64,000 nucleotides of DNA from Symsagittifera roscoffensis (Eukaryota > Xenacoelomorpha > Acoela > Convolutidae): NCBI RefSeq assembly GCF_963678635.1, contig NC_087063.1:85793574-85857573 (forward strand), in the 5' to 3' direction. The translations under genes were made by a program, and so were the position numbers. This document shows positions 51,801 through 55,648 of this stretch, piece by piece. Within the stretch, counting starts at the first letter, position 1, and every line of letters starts with the position of its first letter. The notes under the pieces are model-generated. The model saw only the letters and a program-made list of their open reading frames with translations. It was not told the DNA's origin and ran no database searches.

Positions 51801-53188
51801 TCAAACGTTGAATGAAAAGCGAAAAGAGCCAATCACTTGAATCAGTAGATAGCGTGGCTTATTATTAAAGTTTGATGTTTGGCGCTACGATCGCGCACCC
51901 AAATGTTGTCGGCGTAGTTACCGCTTTCTACTCTCGCTAATTATTACACAAGCAAAGCTTGTGTGATATTACGAACTGTTTTTTTCCAACCTAATTCGCA
52001 AATATTAGTGCTCTTTTTGAAAGTGCTCCTTTATTGCAGTATATGCATAAGGTCAGTAACCAGCGTTTACGTACACCAAATGCCAAGGATTTTAACACAC
52101 TATTGTATTACAAATAGCACTTTAGCTTCAAGGTATTATGGTTATGTCGCGTAGAGGTAGGGAAGGAGACCAGCAGCAAAATAGGAGGGTATGAACTTGG
52201 GCAGGGTCGGATGTTTATTAATGAATTTTTCGTATGCTAGTTAAAATGCGTCCGCTCTATAAATTGAGGCATATTGGTAAATACCTTTTCAAATTGACTG
52301 ATACTGCTAATGCCTCATAATTGGCTTGCCTCACTTAGCAATTATCTAGACTCATAATTAGCTTGCCTCACTTAGCAATTATCTAGACTCATAATTGGCG
52401 TGCGTCACTTAAGAAAATTTGTAGACTCAAAGTTTTACTCATTCAGTTTTTCCCAGTAGCGTTTTCGGTGATATTTTTGCTTGTGTGTACGAAGTGCAAC
52501 TTCACCTCTGTGTAATAGGTTAAGGTCGACAATAGTTCATGTCTACACGAATCTTCTAAATTGAATTTTTCTGGAAACGAATCGTGTTATGAAAATTCTT
52601 GGTGGACAGAATTTTCCTCATAGTTTTTTCAAGTTTTTGTCGGCCTTGACTTCCGGCTAATTTTTTGTCGATTGTCTCGCCTCTTCCACGCCATGTTACG
52701 TTCGTGATGTATTACAAGTGGCACGAAACTCCTCCTGGTATTTGTGGTAAAGCTACTGATTTGGGGCGTGTTTGTTAGAATTTAATTAAAAGGATGGAGG
52801 TTTTCAAATTTCCAAAAATGAGCAAGACGTTCAACACTCCTCAAGTATTTTATGGCTTTAGGCATTAGCAATATTTTGCTTGTCGATTAAACATTACTCG
52901 GCTCATTGTTCGATATTTTTTGCATGGTACAGAAGTTCTGTAAAACATATGGAAGTTACAATCGAGAGTTAAATCCCGGCGGGATAGTTATTATAATGTT
53001 TCAAACAATTCTTATTTTGTAATAATGTCTACCTGCTCGTTTGAATAGGTAGGAAGGATGTGTGCATCGCCCCCTGGTACCACCGCCTGGTCCCCCTAGC
53101 CAGAGTGCTCTTTCCCTCTCTCTACTTCTCAGCCATGGCAAAGAGAGCAGCCAAGGAAGCCACAACAAGTCACATTGCTGCAAACTGA
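12431..53188 (+). CDS. DHRS7B: DHRS7B-like short-chain dehydrogenase/reductase (324 aa, 5 coding exons)
   Basis: Coding exons 12431-12806, 36379-36562, 40943-41132, 47708-47792 and 53049-53188 join in compatible phases to 975 nt with no internal stop. An N-terminal hydrophobic segment (LYFLIPIAIVITGLAYRLL) suggests membrane anchoring, as in DHRS7B of ER/peroxisome membranes. The NAD(P)-binding motif is TGASSGIG, followed by LINNAG, catalytic Ser in VAISSLQGK, the YGASK (YxxxK) motif and PGYVQTEI. Length and exon content match DHRS7B (about 325 aa); DHRS7 or DHRS7C are alternatives. The start is the ATG at 12431, 11 nt after an acceptor (12418-12419), so a 5' UTR exon is expected upstream. Oddities: a 23.6-kb intron holding a viral element, a duplicated fourth exon (44598-44787), and a GC donor after 47792. 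Confidence 0.85.
13050..14790. other. Start of the long SDR intron, copy 1
   Basis: No gene seen. At 13240-13460 is a SINE-like repeat (CATTTGGTCTAGAGAC head, AATTGTCGG body), with further TTGTCGGC/GTCGTCTTAG-type pieces to about 13740. A perfect 6-bp hairpin CAGGGC-ttc-GCCCTG lies at 14369-14383. This stretch is absent from duplication copy 2. Confidence 0.4.
14790..15650 (-). pseudogene. Duplicated fragment of viral PolB
   Basis: A minus-strand remnant matching 17815-18646 of the PolB pseudogene closely but not identically. It covers the segment from the conserved LQETWNKNGMTVF stretch to the region after polymerase motif A. It is broken by frameshifts at about 15300 and 15170 and ends abruptly at both sides because it is part of duplication copy 1. 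Confidence 0.75.
15651..18646 (+). repeat. Tandem duplication, copy 2 (3.0 kb)
   Basis: Highly similar to copy 1, but it lacks two segments: the equivalents of about 8850-11737 (2.9 kb, SGNH-AlkB and minisatellite) and about 12528-14793 (2.27 kb, end of the SDR exon and following intron). At the second gap the SDR exon is fused to antisense PolB at a shared ATGTT. Past 18646 the PolB sequence is single copy. Confidence 0.8.
17703..17812 (+). pseudogene. Truncated second copy of the SDR first coding exon
   Basis: It repeats 12420-12529 almost exactly (MADIMSLYF to KPVPR), then passes straight into antisense PolB sequence. The cofactor motif is lost, so the open frame at 17690-18022 is a chance fusion and not a working gene. 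Confidence 0.8.
17815..20819 (-). pseudogene. Adintovirus/Polinton-type protein-primed DNA polymerase B, truncated and frameshifted
   Basis: Protein-primed family-B polymerases copy linear viral or transposon genomes. The N-terminus (20819-20540) has C2H2-type zinc fingers. Further on are LCLFRALA, a second CxxC/H-type finger near 19600, exonuclease motif I (IFDFES, near 19435), exonuclease motif II (NSGKYDLN, near 18970) and polymerase motif A (GIDASQLYPF, near 18190). The frame is broken at least at about 20200, 19850-19550, 19095, 18850, 18420 and 18180. The gene stops at the duplication/deletion junction near 17815, so motifs B and C of the palm, the thumb and any left terminal repeat are missing. 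It is non-functional. It diverges from the plus-strand gene block across the control region at 20900-21260. Confidence 0.88.
20990..21190. promoter_or_regulatory. Divergent control region with three CRE palindromes
   Basis: Perfect TGACGTCA sites lie at 21051-21058, 21074-21081 and 21136-21143. They sit in three diverged repeats of about 65 bp that also contain GCCTACGCA/CCCACGCA and TTTAATG(G/A)TAATG blocks. The region lies between PolB (minus) and the first plus-strand gene, so it probably drives both. TGACGTCA is the canonical CREB/ATF site. Confidence 0.65.
21280..22002 (+). pseudogene. Unknown viral-element gene with hydrophobic C-terminal tail
   Basis: One reading frame runs from ATG 21280 to 22002, interrupted by TAA at 21688 and TGA at 21706. 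The first 137 codons are predicted mostly helical and rich in K, L and F. After the stops the frame continues with a Ser/Lys-rich part and ends in a single membrane segment (YQLLLFIFLLIW) with a short basic end, as in tail-anchored proteins. I do not recognise the family. A virus-encoded apoptosis or membrane regulator is only a guess from position and the tail. Confidence 0.4.
22020..22305 (+). promoter_or_regulatory. Promoter with five GATTGG (inverted CCAAT) boxes and a TATA box
   Basis: GATTGG occurs near 22028, 22070, 22111, 22158 and 22198. In the first four it is followed by (A/T)-A-C-A-C-G-A-type sequence (GATTGGATACGA, GATTGGAAACGA, GATTGGACACGA). ATTGG is the reverse of the NF-Y site CCAAT. 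Downstream are two CGTCAACTACTTCT repeats flanking TATAAATA at 22294-22301, about 108 bp before the ATG at 22409. Confidence 0.6.
22409..22897 (+). pseudogene. Unknown acidic viral-element protein, one stop
   Basis: ATG 22409 opens a frame that meets TAG at 22634 and continues in the same frame to TAA at 22895. The second half is acidic and proline-containing (FDDFLVPWEDG, EEDEGF, PRTPVSEQS). No domain recognised. It follows a clear TATA/CCAAT-like promoter, so it was probably an early gene of the element. Confidence 0.45.
22898..23840. other. A/T-rich intergenic region with degenerate short repeats
   Basis: From 23040 to 23720 variants of CA(C/T)(A/T)TGTTAAAAA and TTTTTGCA(T/A)CTTGTAAA recur about every 40-50 bp. 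No convincing gene. Confidence 0.5.
23840..24341 (-). pseudogene. OTU-like cysteine protease remnant
   Basis: Read on the minus strand from 24341, the first 62 codons contain IGDGICYVSSISHFLFG, which has the DG-x-C-x4-S form of the OTU deubiquitinase active-site loop. A frameshift near 24150 moves the rest to the frame of 24133-23840, which holds helical sequence (LDQILQRLDKHHFTY and onward). The catalytic His region near the C-terminus is not clear. OTU enzymes remove ubiquitin and several viruses encode them, but I know of no standard OTU gene in Polintons, so this rests on one motif. It diverges from the plus-strand gene at 24516. Confidence 0.4.
24325..24420. promoter_or_regulatory. Divergent control region with two CArG boxes
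   Basis: CCATATTTGG at 24353-24362 and CCATATAAGG at 24383-24392 both fit the SRF site CC(A/T)6GG. Two ATCACCTAC(G/T)CA repeats resemble the GCCTACGCA blocks at the CRE region near 21030, tying the two regions together. Confidence 0.6.
24516..25053 (+). pseudogene. PC4-like ssDNA-binding protein (first copy), frameshifted
   Basis: Starts at ATG 24516 (MNSRKDILP). Near its C-terminus it has a KRRVCVTIKKY strand, a PPYIQIRLF strand and, after a frameshift near 24955, TLNEFNELAQVLRDF. This order fits PC4-like folds: a KRRV-type strand, a [I/V]-x-I-R strand, then a helix after a T/L-x-x-E/Q turn. Such proteins bind single-stranded DNA in replication or transcription. The N-terminal 120 residues are not recognised. 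The gene overlaps the next one by a few bases. Confidence 0.4.
25043..25561 (+). CDS. PC4-like ssDNA-binding protein (second copy)
   Basis: ATG 25043 overlaps the end of the previous gene and gives a 172-aa open frame with no break. The C-terminal half has NGRRKVFLSYR, then KSIDLIEYCRKG, then QLDKEDYDKLVDFIPSV: three blocks in PC4-like order (basic strand, I-D-x-x-E-Y strand, helix). A role in ssDNA binding during element replication is inferred. This is one of the few intact frames in the element. Confidence 0.45.
   Translation: MFNNFGYRCYYNSNIHLLESFFKIFSELSSMSWNSGFSRNLVLKLQNKLGFFHIVLQENSQKFSLTVLESQNLPKLQDLDTESQISQFEWTLHNGRRKVFLSYRSDIKSIDLIEYCRKGNTWKNNQKFQLDKEDYDKLVDFIPSVLSYVEIFKKTSIIIDESTVENERSEIE
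25600..25945 (+). pseudogene. Unrecognised remnant between PC4-like and conserved genes
   Basis: An open frame 25628-25942 contains YWGSNWIRKFLYG and HINLHDATGS pieces, while other frames also look partly coding. I can assign no family. It is probably the broken 5' part of a viral gene. Confidence 0.25.
25990..26440 (+). pseudogene. Conserved Polinton protein of unknown function, frameshifted
   Basis: The frame holding WDTECIENKIVKELGVY and GQTVGYSFLPPKKF ends at 26214. The continuation (KAPETDFFANSYEKCKILSE, DWSCSNYPFRHSK) is in the frame 26195-26440. Paired Cys/His residues occur in the second part. The D-x-E start followed by EL-x-V is reminiscent of DEDD-type exonucleases, but that is a guess. 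The sequence style matches a gene often seen upstream of the packaging ATPase in invertebrate Polintons. Confidence 0.4.
26528..26788 (+). CDS. Small two-span membrane protein of the element
   Basis: An 86-aa open frame with an N-terminal soluble part, then two hydrophobic segments (about residues 38-58 and 65-82). It lies directly before the ATPase, where Polinton-like elements often carry a short membrane protein. Role unknown; a virion membrane component is possible. Confidence 0.45.
   Translation: MGDECDKLLNLGFFFDGESHERKSWKFFGRTCNRSLLVFMCQFFIIVLILACAIVRIMLSTTFEETTVWVAILSSTVGYILPSTKL
26790..27440 (+). pseudogene. FtsK/HerA-like DNA-packaging ATPase, frameshifted
   Basis: This ATPase pumps DNA into capsids. 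The Walker A region is visible at about 26820 as GPSGSVKL, with Val where the usual Gly precedes the Lys. After a stop comes the frame 26937-27311 with LLIFDDSFEE (Walker B, DD) and GRHRGLNTIYIKHNLIHQ, the arginine/sensor region. Later blocks (STPYGHLRIDLTP) are in the frame from 27260 and then another frame at 27340. At least four breaks make it inactive. Confidence 0.75.
27520..27700 (+). pseudogene. Small basic protein downstream of the ATPase
   Basis: ATG 27520 starts MSSKLATRR, then a frameshift leads to LEDLRKVDVVKYRREISKLKRRG and ends near 27700 in LISVITPFVI. A short Arg/Lys-rich ORF with a hydrophobic end in this position is a common feature of Polinton-like elements; it may be a core or membrane-active protein. 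Role not known. Confidence 0.35.
27810..28125 (+). pseudogene. Unknown conserved protein between ATPase and integrase
   Basis: A frame from about 27810 to 28125 (LIDLILNSPRFRLNQSENI, LIL, ALERKNTNFLDI). It is mostly helical with no recognised motif. A stop separates it from the integrase, which begins directly downstream. Confidence 0.3.
28130..28945 (+). pseudogene. Retroviral-type integrase (rve), frameshifted with internal deletion
   Basis: DDE/D integrases insert the element into host DNA. An N-terminal part with a TAG lies at 28130-28300. The catalytic core starts at 28308: first Asp in WWMDLAFVD, second Asp in LSVDKGTEYGG, and Glu in SETKAAF (after a shift near 28565). So the D, D and E residues are all still readable. 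A short conserved stretch seems deleted near 28690, where PQIT-like sequence joins the SPRDVK motif. The C-terminal part (IPFRKGYKPQF, ISTKKPPTYI) continues to about 28945 in changing frames. Confidence 0.85.
28990..29816 (+). pseudogene. Penton (minor capsid) protein, one stop/frameshift
   Basis: The penton is the single-jelly-roll vertex protein of adintovirus/Polinton capsids. The start is ATG 28990. The GEWEVTISEISYPS motif near residue 40 is typical. A TAG at 29176 and a frame change lead to the second piece (29214-29816), which holds the rest of the jelly roll and ends VLLFRKISNNHF. Little sequence seems lost. Confidence 0.75.
29834..30192 (+). pseudogene. Adenovirus pX-like core/membrane-active protein remnant
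   Basis: ATG 29834 begins a Gly/Arg-containing N-terminus (GDPKQRGRG), then a TAA, then PAAKRTGADLF, APKIGEV and VSGRKKL, followed by Arg/Ser/Lys-rich sequence to about 30192. A short basic protein of this kind between penton and major capsid gene is standard in adintovirus-like elements and resembles adenovirus pX. Confidence 0.6.
30218..31534 (+). pseudogene. Major capsid protein (hexon-like, double jelly roll), three pieces
   Basis: This protein forms the icosahedral shell. Piece 1 (30218-30475) holds SIEFEFETNRNLYLVMRDT, characteristic of the family, and ends in TAA. Piece 2 (about 30576-31106) and piece 3 (about 31080-31534) follow after frameshifts near 30580 and 31075. The final piece includes GGGGRASVSLD. 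Length and order suggest that nearly the full protein is still readable but broken. Confidence 0.85.
31718..32115 (+). pseudogene. Adenain-like cysteine protease, frameshifted
   Basis: Adenain-type proteases mature the capsid. ATG 31718 gives a short N-terminal frame ending at 31814. Another frame then carries RGEHWIMIAQL (catalytic His) and TYYFADFLGR (acidic partner). After a further stop, DNLCRFYAIYSAFL gives the catalytic Cys region, ending at 32115. The catalytic residues remain readable; the frame does not. Confidence 0.75.
32330..32706 (+). repeat. About 370-bp repeat with C-tract end, copy 1
   Basis: Shares with 34075-34447, in the same order: TACCATTGACTTA, CACGTAATTAACC, TTGATATTTAC, CGCGCC, ACACAAACC, TCTATACCCAAT, GAAGACCGG/GGAGACCGG and GCACCCCCCC. 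The copies are diverged, same strand, about 1.74 kb apart. Confidence 0.7.
34075..34447 (+). repeat. About 370-bp repeat with C-tract end, copy 2
   Basis: Same family as 32330-32706. It ends in a run of 14 C. The pair could be two insertions of one short element or terminal repeats of a larger one with about 1.4 kb between. Confidence 0.7.
35845..36150 (-). CDS. Hypothetical 101-aa ORF
   Basis: Frame with non-random composition (LLKSVTDNYFEAVKNIVDG, KKERRVEDRETCLIQMVNL) that could be a C-terminal helical/basic protein end. No promoter, homologous family or neighbour supports it. It may be a remnant of an inserted gene or chance. Confidence 0.2.
   Translation of the reverse strand: MNSFFLDKLLKSVTDNYFEAVKNIVDGMLQMQQDAIYSNLHNHNTLTASKNEKINSKKERRVEDRETCLIQMVNLIDNYERQSSKQGRSKTSNGKYFYTFN
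36379..36562 (+). CDS. DHRS7B: SDR gene, second coding exon
   Basis: The acceptor is GATGTTAG|TGCACGG and the donor CAATCAG|GTCCCT. It encodes HGLINNAGMSCRDS to CWIVAIS, including the LINNAG structural motif. A Q-run (SQQQQQ) sits before the catalytic-Ser strand. Confidence 0.85.
36563..39107. other. SDR intron with SINEs and degenerate repeats
   Basis: No gene. SINE-like units occur at 36845-36985 (GGATCTGTAGCGTAGAGG head) and 37270-37370, and a TTGTCGGC piece at 38050. From 38470 to 39070, three strongly diverged units of about 165 bp share a CA(C/G)A(A/G)AAA-(G/T)TT-TGGC-CTCGGAAAA-TC block. Confidence 0.45.
37270..37370 (+). repeat. tRNA-derived repeat (Leu/Ser-like head)
   Basis: The A-box-like TGGCTGAGTGG is at 37281-37291 and the B-box-like AGATCGAATCC at 37334-37344, in tRNA-like spacing. 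The acceptor stem does not pair cleanly, so it is a SINE head or tRNA relic and not a functional tRNA gene. Confidence 0.5.
39108..40060 (+). mobile_element. Miniature LTR retrotransposon (TRIM-like), 0.94 kb
   Basis: Two 287-bp direct repeats (39114-39400 and 39767-40053) flank a 366-bp non-coding interior. Two bases after the 5' repeat is TGGTAGCA (39403-39410), the complement of the 3' end of initiator Met-tRNA and so a primer-binding site. A purine-rich tract (AAAGAGAAGTTGGG) precedes the 3' repeat. ACAAGT on both outer sides (39108-39113 and 40055-40060) is a target-site duplication of 5-6 bp. There is no gag or pol, so it must rely on enzymes supplied in trans. The LTRs differ by a modest number of substitutions, so it is not brand new. 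Confidence 0.8.
40943..41132 (+). CDS. DHRS7B: SDR gene, third coding exon (copy 1)
   Basis: The acceptor is GTTTAG|CTCTCTG and the donor GGAGAA|GTGAGT. It encodes the catalytic Ser side, QGKISLPFRSCYGASKHACE with YxxxK, and the PGYVQTEI loop. Confidence 0.85.
41133..42870. other. Intron segment inside the 3.66-kb duplication
   Basis: No gene. A tRNA-derived SINE-like unit (GGTATCATGGATCTGTAGC head, GAGTTCGATCCTG B-box) lies at 42340-42490, and a direct repeat TATTGTTGCGACG/AATATTGTTGCGACA at 42227-42260. The corresponding copy is at 44788-46530. Confidence 0.45.
42870..42990 (+). repeat. tRNA-derived repeat
   Basis: The A-box-like TGGCGTAGAGTT is at 42874-42885 and a perfect B box GGTTCGAATCC at 42916-42926. 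Copy 2 is at 46530-46650. Confidence 0.5.
43002..46659 (+). repeat. 3.66-kb tandem duplication, copy 2
   Basis: Nearly identical to copy 1, differing by a few small indels (for example TG-repeat length near 44540, extra bases near 45363 and 45605). It contains a second SDR exon at 44598-44787 and the interior plus 3' LTR (43425-43711) of the miniature LTR element. Confidence 0.9.
44598..44787 (+). CDS. DHRS7B: SDR gene, third coding exon (copy 2)
   Basis: Identical in coding content to 40943-41132, with the same splice sites. The exon is 190 nt, so using both copies in one transcript would shift the frame; only one can be used at a time if both exist. Confidence 0.75.
46948..47535. repeat. 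Fold-back element: imperfect palindrome of about 590 bp
   Basis: The left arm (about 46948-47199) and right arm (about 47282-47535) are reverse complements with scattered mismatches; the spacer is about 82 bp. Matching blocks include TAATGACAAG, CTGTGATCAATCAAAG, CTATGTGATAGCTTGCAATG and GATTTGAAGCCCA. No transposase. It resembles a fold-back or MITE-like element. Confidence 0.85.
47708..47792 (+). CDS. DHRS7B: SDR gene, fourth coding exon
   Basis: The acceptor is GTGTTTCAG|TCATATGG. It encodes SYGKMDKTIANGMSASECAR to EAFVS. The phase requires the exon to end at TCTCAG with a GC dinucleotide donor (GCACGA). Confidence 0.75.
48537..51555 (+). repeat. Three tandem units of about 1 kb
   Basis: Units start near 48537, 49529 and 50541. 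Each has a tRNA-like SINE head (CTGGACGCAAAGGTCCTGGG-type arm with GGTTTAAACCTG), a TTGTCGGCTGAGTTGC body, CACTCGCATCCGCATTTTTAAAG and a GTTACGGCTTTTGAA(A/G)GCACTG block. The open frames near 48832, 49765 and 50828 are by-products. Confidence 0.85.
51556..53048. other. SDR intron with tRNA-like repeats
   Basis: No gene. tRNA-like heads lie at 51560-51640 (TGGCGCAGATG, GGTTCGAATGT), 52118-52270 (same family as 36845 and 42340) and 52940-52985 (GAGTTAAATCCCGG). A duplicated TTGCCTCACTTAGCAATTATCTAGACTCATAATT block is at 52325-52400. Confidence 0.45.
53049..53188 (+). CDS. DHRS7B: SDR gene, last coding exon
   Basis: The acceptor is TTTGAATAG|GTAGG. It encodes RKDVCIAPWYHRL, then LFPSLYFSAMAKRAAKE and ends at TGA 53186-53188. 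The basic AKRAAK end resembles DHRS7B C-termini. Confidence 0.8.
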
Positions 53189-54300
53189 GGAGAAGGAAAT
53201 GAAATGAGACCAAGCTACAATTAATAGATACTTTTGTCTACATCAACTTTGATTTAATTTAGTTCATTAATTTACCAGCAGTGCTTACGGGTCTTGTGTT
53301 TTTTTACGAGTCTACAATTTCCAATCATTGTCGCTGTGTAATTTTTTTCATGAAGAATTATGTAAATCGGCTGCCTTTTGATCATTATATGTGGTTTTTT
53401 TTGCTTGTGTGGAGTTGAATATCCCGTATTATATATGTAGATCACCCTCTGCTAAGTTAATGTATTTTATCAGCTAAGGCGGCGAGCTCTGTCGCTTAGA
53501 AGATAATTTTTAACTCGTTAATATCAAGGCTGGGATTTAAATCTCGGCGTGTGACTGTGACGGAACTAACAAACGAACAAGATCAGTTCAATTGGCCAGC
53601 AATCGTTCTTACAGCGTGTTTCTTACATGACAGCCAAAGTTGTTCATTACAATTCAGCTCTGACTTCCCAATAAAGTCTGAACTAAGGAAGACATAATAA
53701 ACAGCATTTGAAAGTAATAGAAGATCGTGTCCCGAATCCTAAGCTGTAGCCGAAGTCAGATTTGGGCTGTATAAGGGATGCCCTTTCTGACTTGGCTATA
53801 ATTTCATCGAATCCCAGTTCAGACCGCCCATTTCCTACTTTTTAATATCAAGTTTGATTGGCGCCTTTTTCTGAATTCGCTGCGGTGCCCAATTTTAACG
53901 TCAGTACATAGTAAGTGACTTTGTTCTATCGCCATACTAGGGGAAATGAATCTTTTTGTTGTTCTAAAGCTCCAAAAATTTAACAGTCCTGTTTTAATGT
54001 CATTGCCTCTGATACTGCGACTATAGGTGTTTAGCTACGTCGTTTATTCAAATTGCACGTGCGGTTTGCTTCGAAAAGAAAAATGGATCCAAAATTTTTT
54101 TTATTTAAAATAAAATTGCTTTTTTGCGTCCCAATGCTGTATCAGATCAAACTAAGCTGACTAATGAAACTGTGCGTGTCGGGGGCCTGAAAAAAACTTT
54201 ACCCAGTAGTGAAGTGTTGGACTGGTTTGGAGGAAACTTTTGAAAGAACACTCCAACAGATCCATATAGGTGGACACTTGGGCTGGATTGCAGGCATCCA
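53189..54300. other. 3' flank of the SDR gene
   Basis: No coding signal. A weak tRNA-like unit at 53475-53560 (GGGATTTAAATCTCGG). AATAAA near 53670 is the nearest candidate poly(A) signal. Confidence 0.35.
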
Positions 54301-54399
54301 GAGTCAACTGAGCCTTGGAGCGGATTGTTGAGCTTGATGAGATGTGTCCAATTATTCCACCAAGTTTTTCCTGGAAAATGCCAAAAATGAAACGGAAAA

Positions 54400-55140
54400 T
54401 GTTAAACAAACAGAATATATGCGTCATTTGTGTGTGTCAATATATAATTGTCATTCGTGTGACATTTGCGAAACCTGGTTTCACGATGACTAACAAACTA
54501 CCTAAGGAAGTTCTTCGAAAATTAGGCAAAATAAAAGGTTTATTCTGGAAATGCGATGAGTGTTTAGACTTAAAAATATAAAATGTTAAATTGAAACCTT
54601 TCGAGAAAATCACAAACGAAATCCAAATTGCAAATTTAGCAATCCAAAACGATTTAGCCGATGTAAAATACAACTGACTAACGACCAAATGTTGAAAACT
54701 CTTAAAGAAACTTCAGAAAAAAACATAACTTCTTTAAAAAAAGTCAATTAGACCAAGTAACGATTTATCGTCAATCCAGAAAAATATTGGCGTTTTGCGC
54801 GAAAATATATCAAAACAGCAGTTTATCTACTATAATTAATAATGCTCCAACCCCAAACCAAGTTAGAACAGACTCGTCTTATTGGAAAGAAACTAGTGAT
54901 ATATGGATTAGCAGAAAAAATACAGGACGATAAAGTTGTACAAATTGAAAAGGACAGAAATAGTTTGCTGCAAATGTTCAGAGATAGGATGGAGCTTAAA
55001 GAAATCACTGTGAGCGACTGTTTTAGACTTGGTAATGAACAACCACAGAGATCAAGACCTCTTGTTTTTTTTTACATTCCATTACCTTAGAATCATAAAC
55101 TTCATTTTCTGTCATTGAGAAAGCTAAAGAATTCGAATAC
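54400..55140 (+). pseudogene. LINE ORF1-like relic (CR1/L2-type)
   Basis: A Cys-pair segment (ICVIC and WKCDEC, PHD-finger spacing at about 54420-54570) is followed by broken helical sequence and then a frame at 54842-55090 with LVIYGLAE, SDCFRLGNEQ and SRPLVFF. The order PHD-like finger, coiled coil, then a YGL-E/RLG/RPL block is typical of ORF1 proteins of CR1-like LINEs. Several stops; no endonuclease or reverse transcriptase follows. Confidence 0.5.
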
Positions 55141-55160
55141 GAGTAGTATTGTAATCCGCC

Positions 55161-55303
55161 GTGTGTCCTTAGGGGGGGGGGGGGGTCTTTTCGACGGTAG
55201 GGGTCTTTGGGGTCCTACCAAAAGTAGGGTCCAAAATAACCCATCTTTTTTGAAGACCCCAAAGTACCCTGCCCGAAATAAAAAGACCCCTCTCTTAGGA
55301 CAC
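55161..55303. repeat. Small palindromic element, 143 bp
   Basis: It starts GTGTCCTTAG (55161-55170) and ends CTTAGGACAC (55294-55303). The arms also share GGGGTCTTT/AAAGACCCC and GGGGTC/GACCCC blocks. The left arm carries a run of 15 G, the right arm ACCCCTCTC. It looks like a MITE or fold-back fragment. Confidence 0.7.
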
Positions 55304-55648
55304 CCCACAGACAAAATACTTTGGTATTTATTTTCGCGCGGTGGTTAAATTTAATCCCTTCCAAACTTTCCCACCACTAAATAAGTATGGGTATATCCGG
55401 CTGCGGTTTTTTCGCTTATTTTTATCTAAAAGCTAATCGTTTTCGTTCATATAAATATGAGTTTACATCAAGTACCATTCATATTTCCTTTTAAAAATTT
55501 TTGGTAATTATTGTTCGTTTCTCTTTCTTATTTTATTTTCAATCTTATTTCCAAGTCTCCCTTAATTTCGACTTGCACCATTTTGATTCTTTTAGCCTTA
55601 CTATTAGCTTACTTTGGGAAACTAAATACGCAATCCTTCGCTCCTGCT

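Noticed and set aside
54315-54581. Separate 88-aa gene
   Set aside because: Its Cys pairs and position fit better as the N-terminal part of a LINE ORF1 relic.
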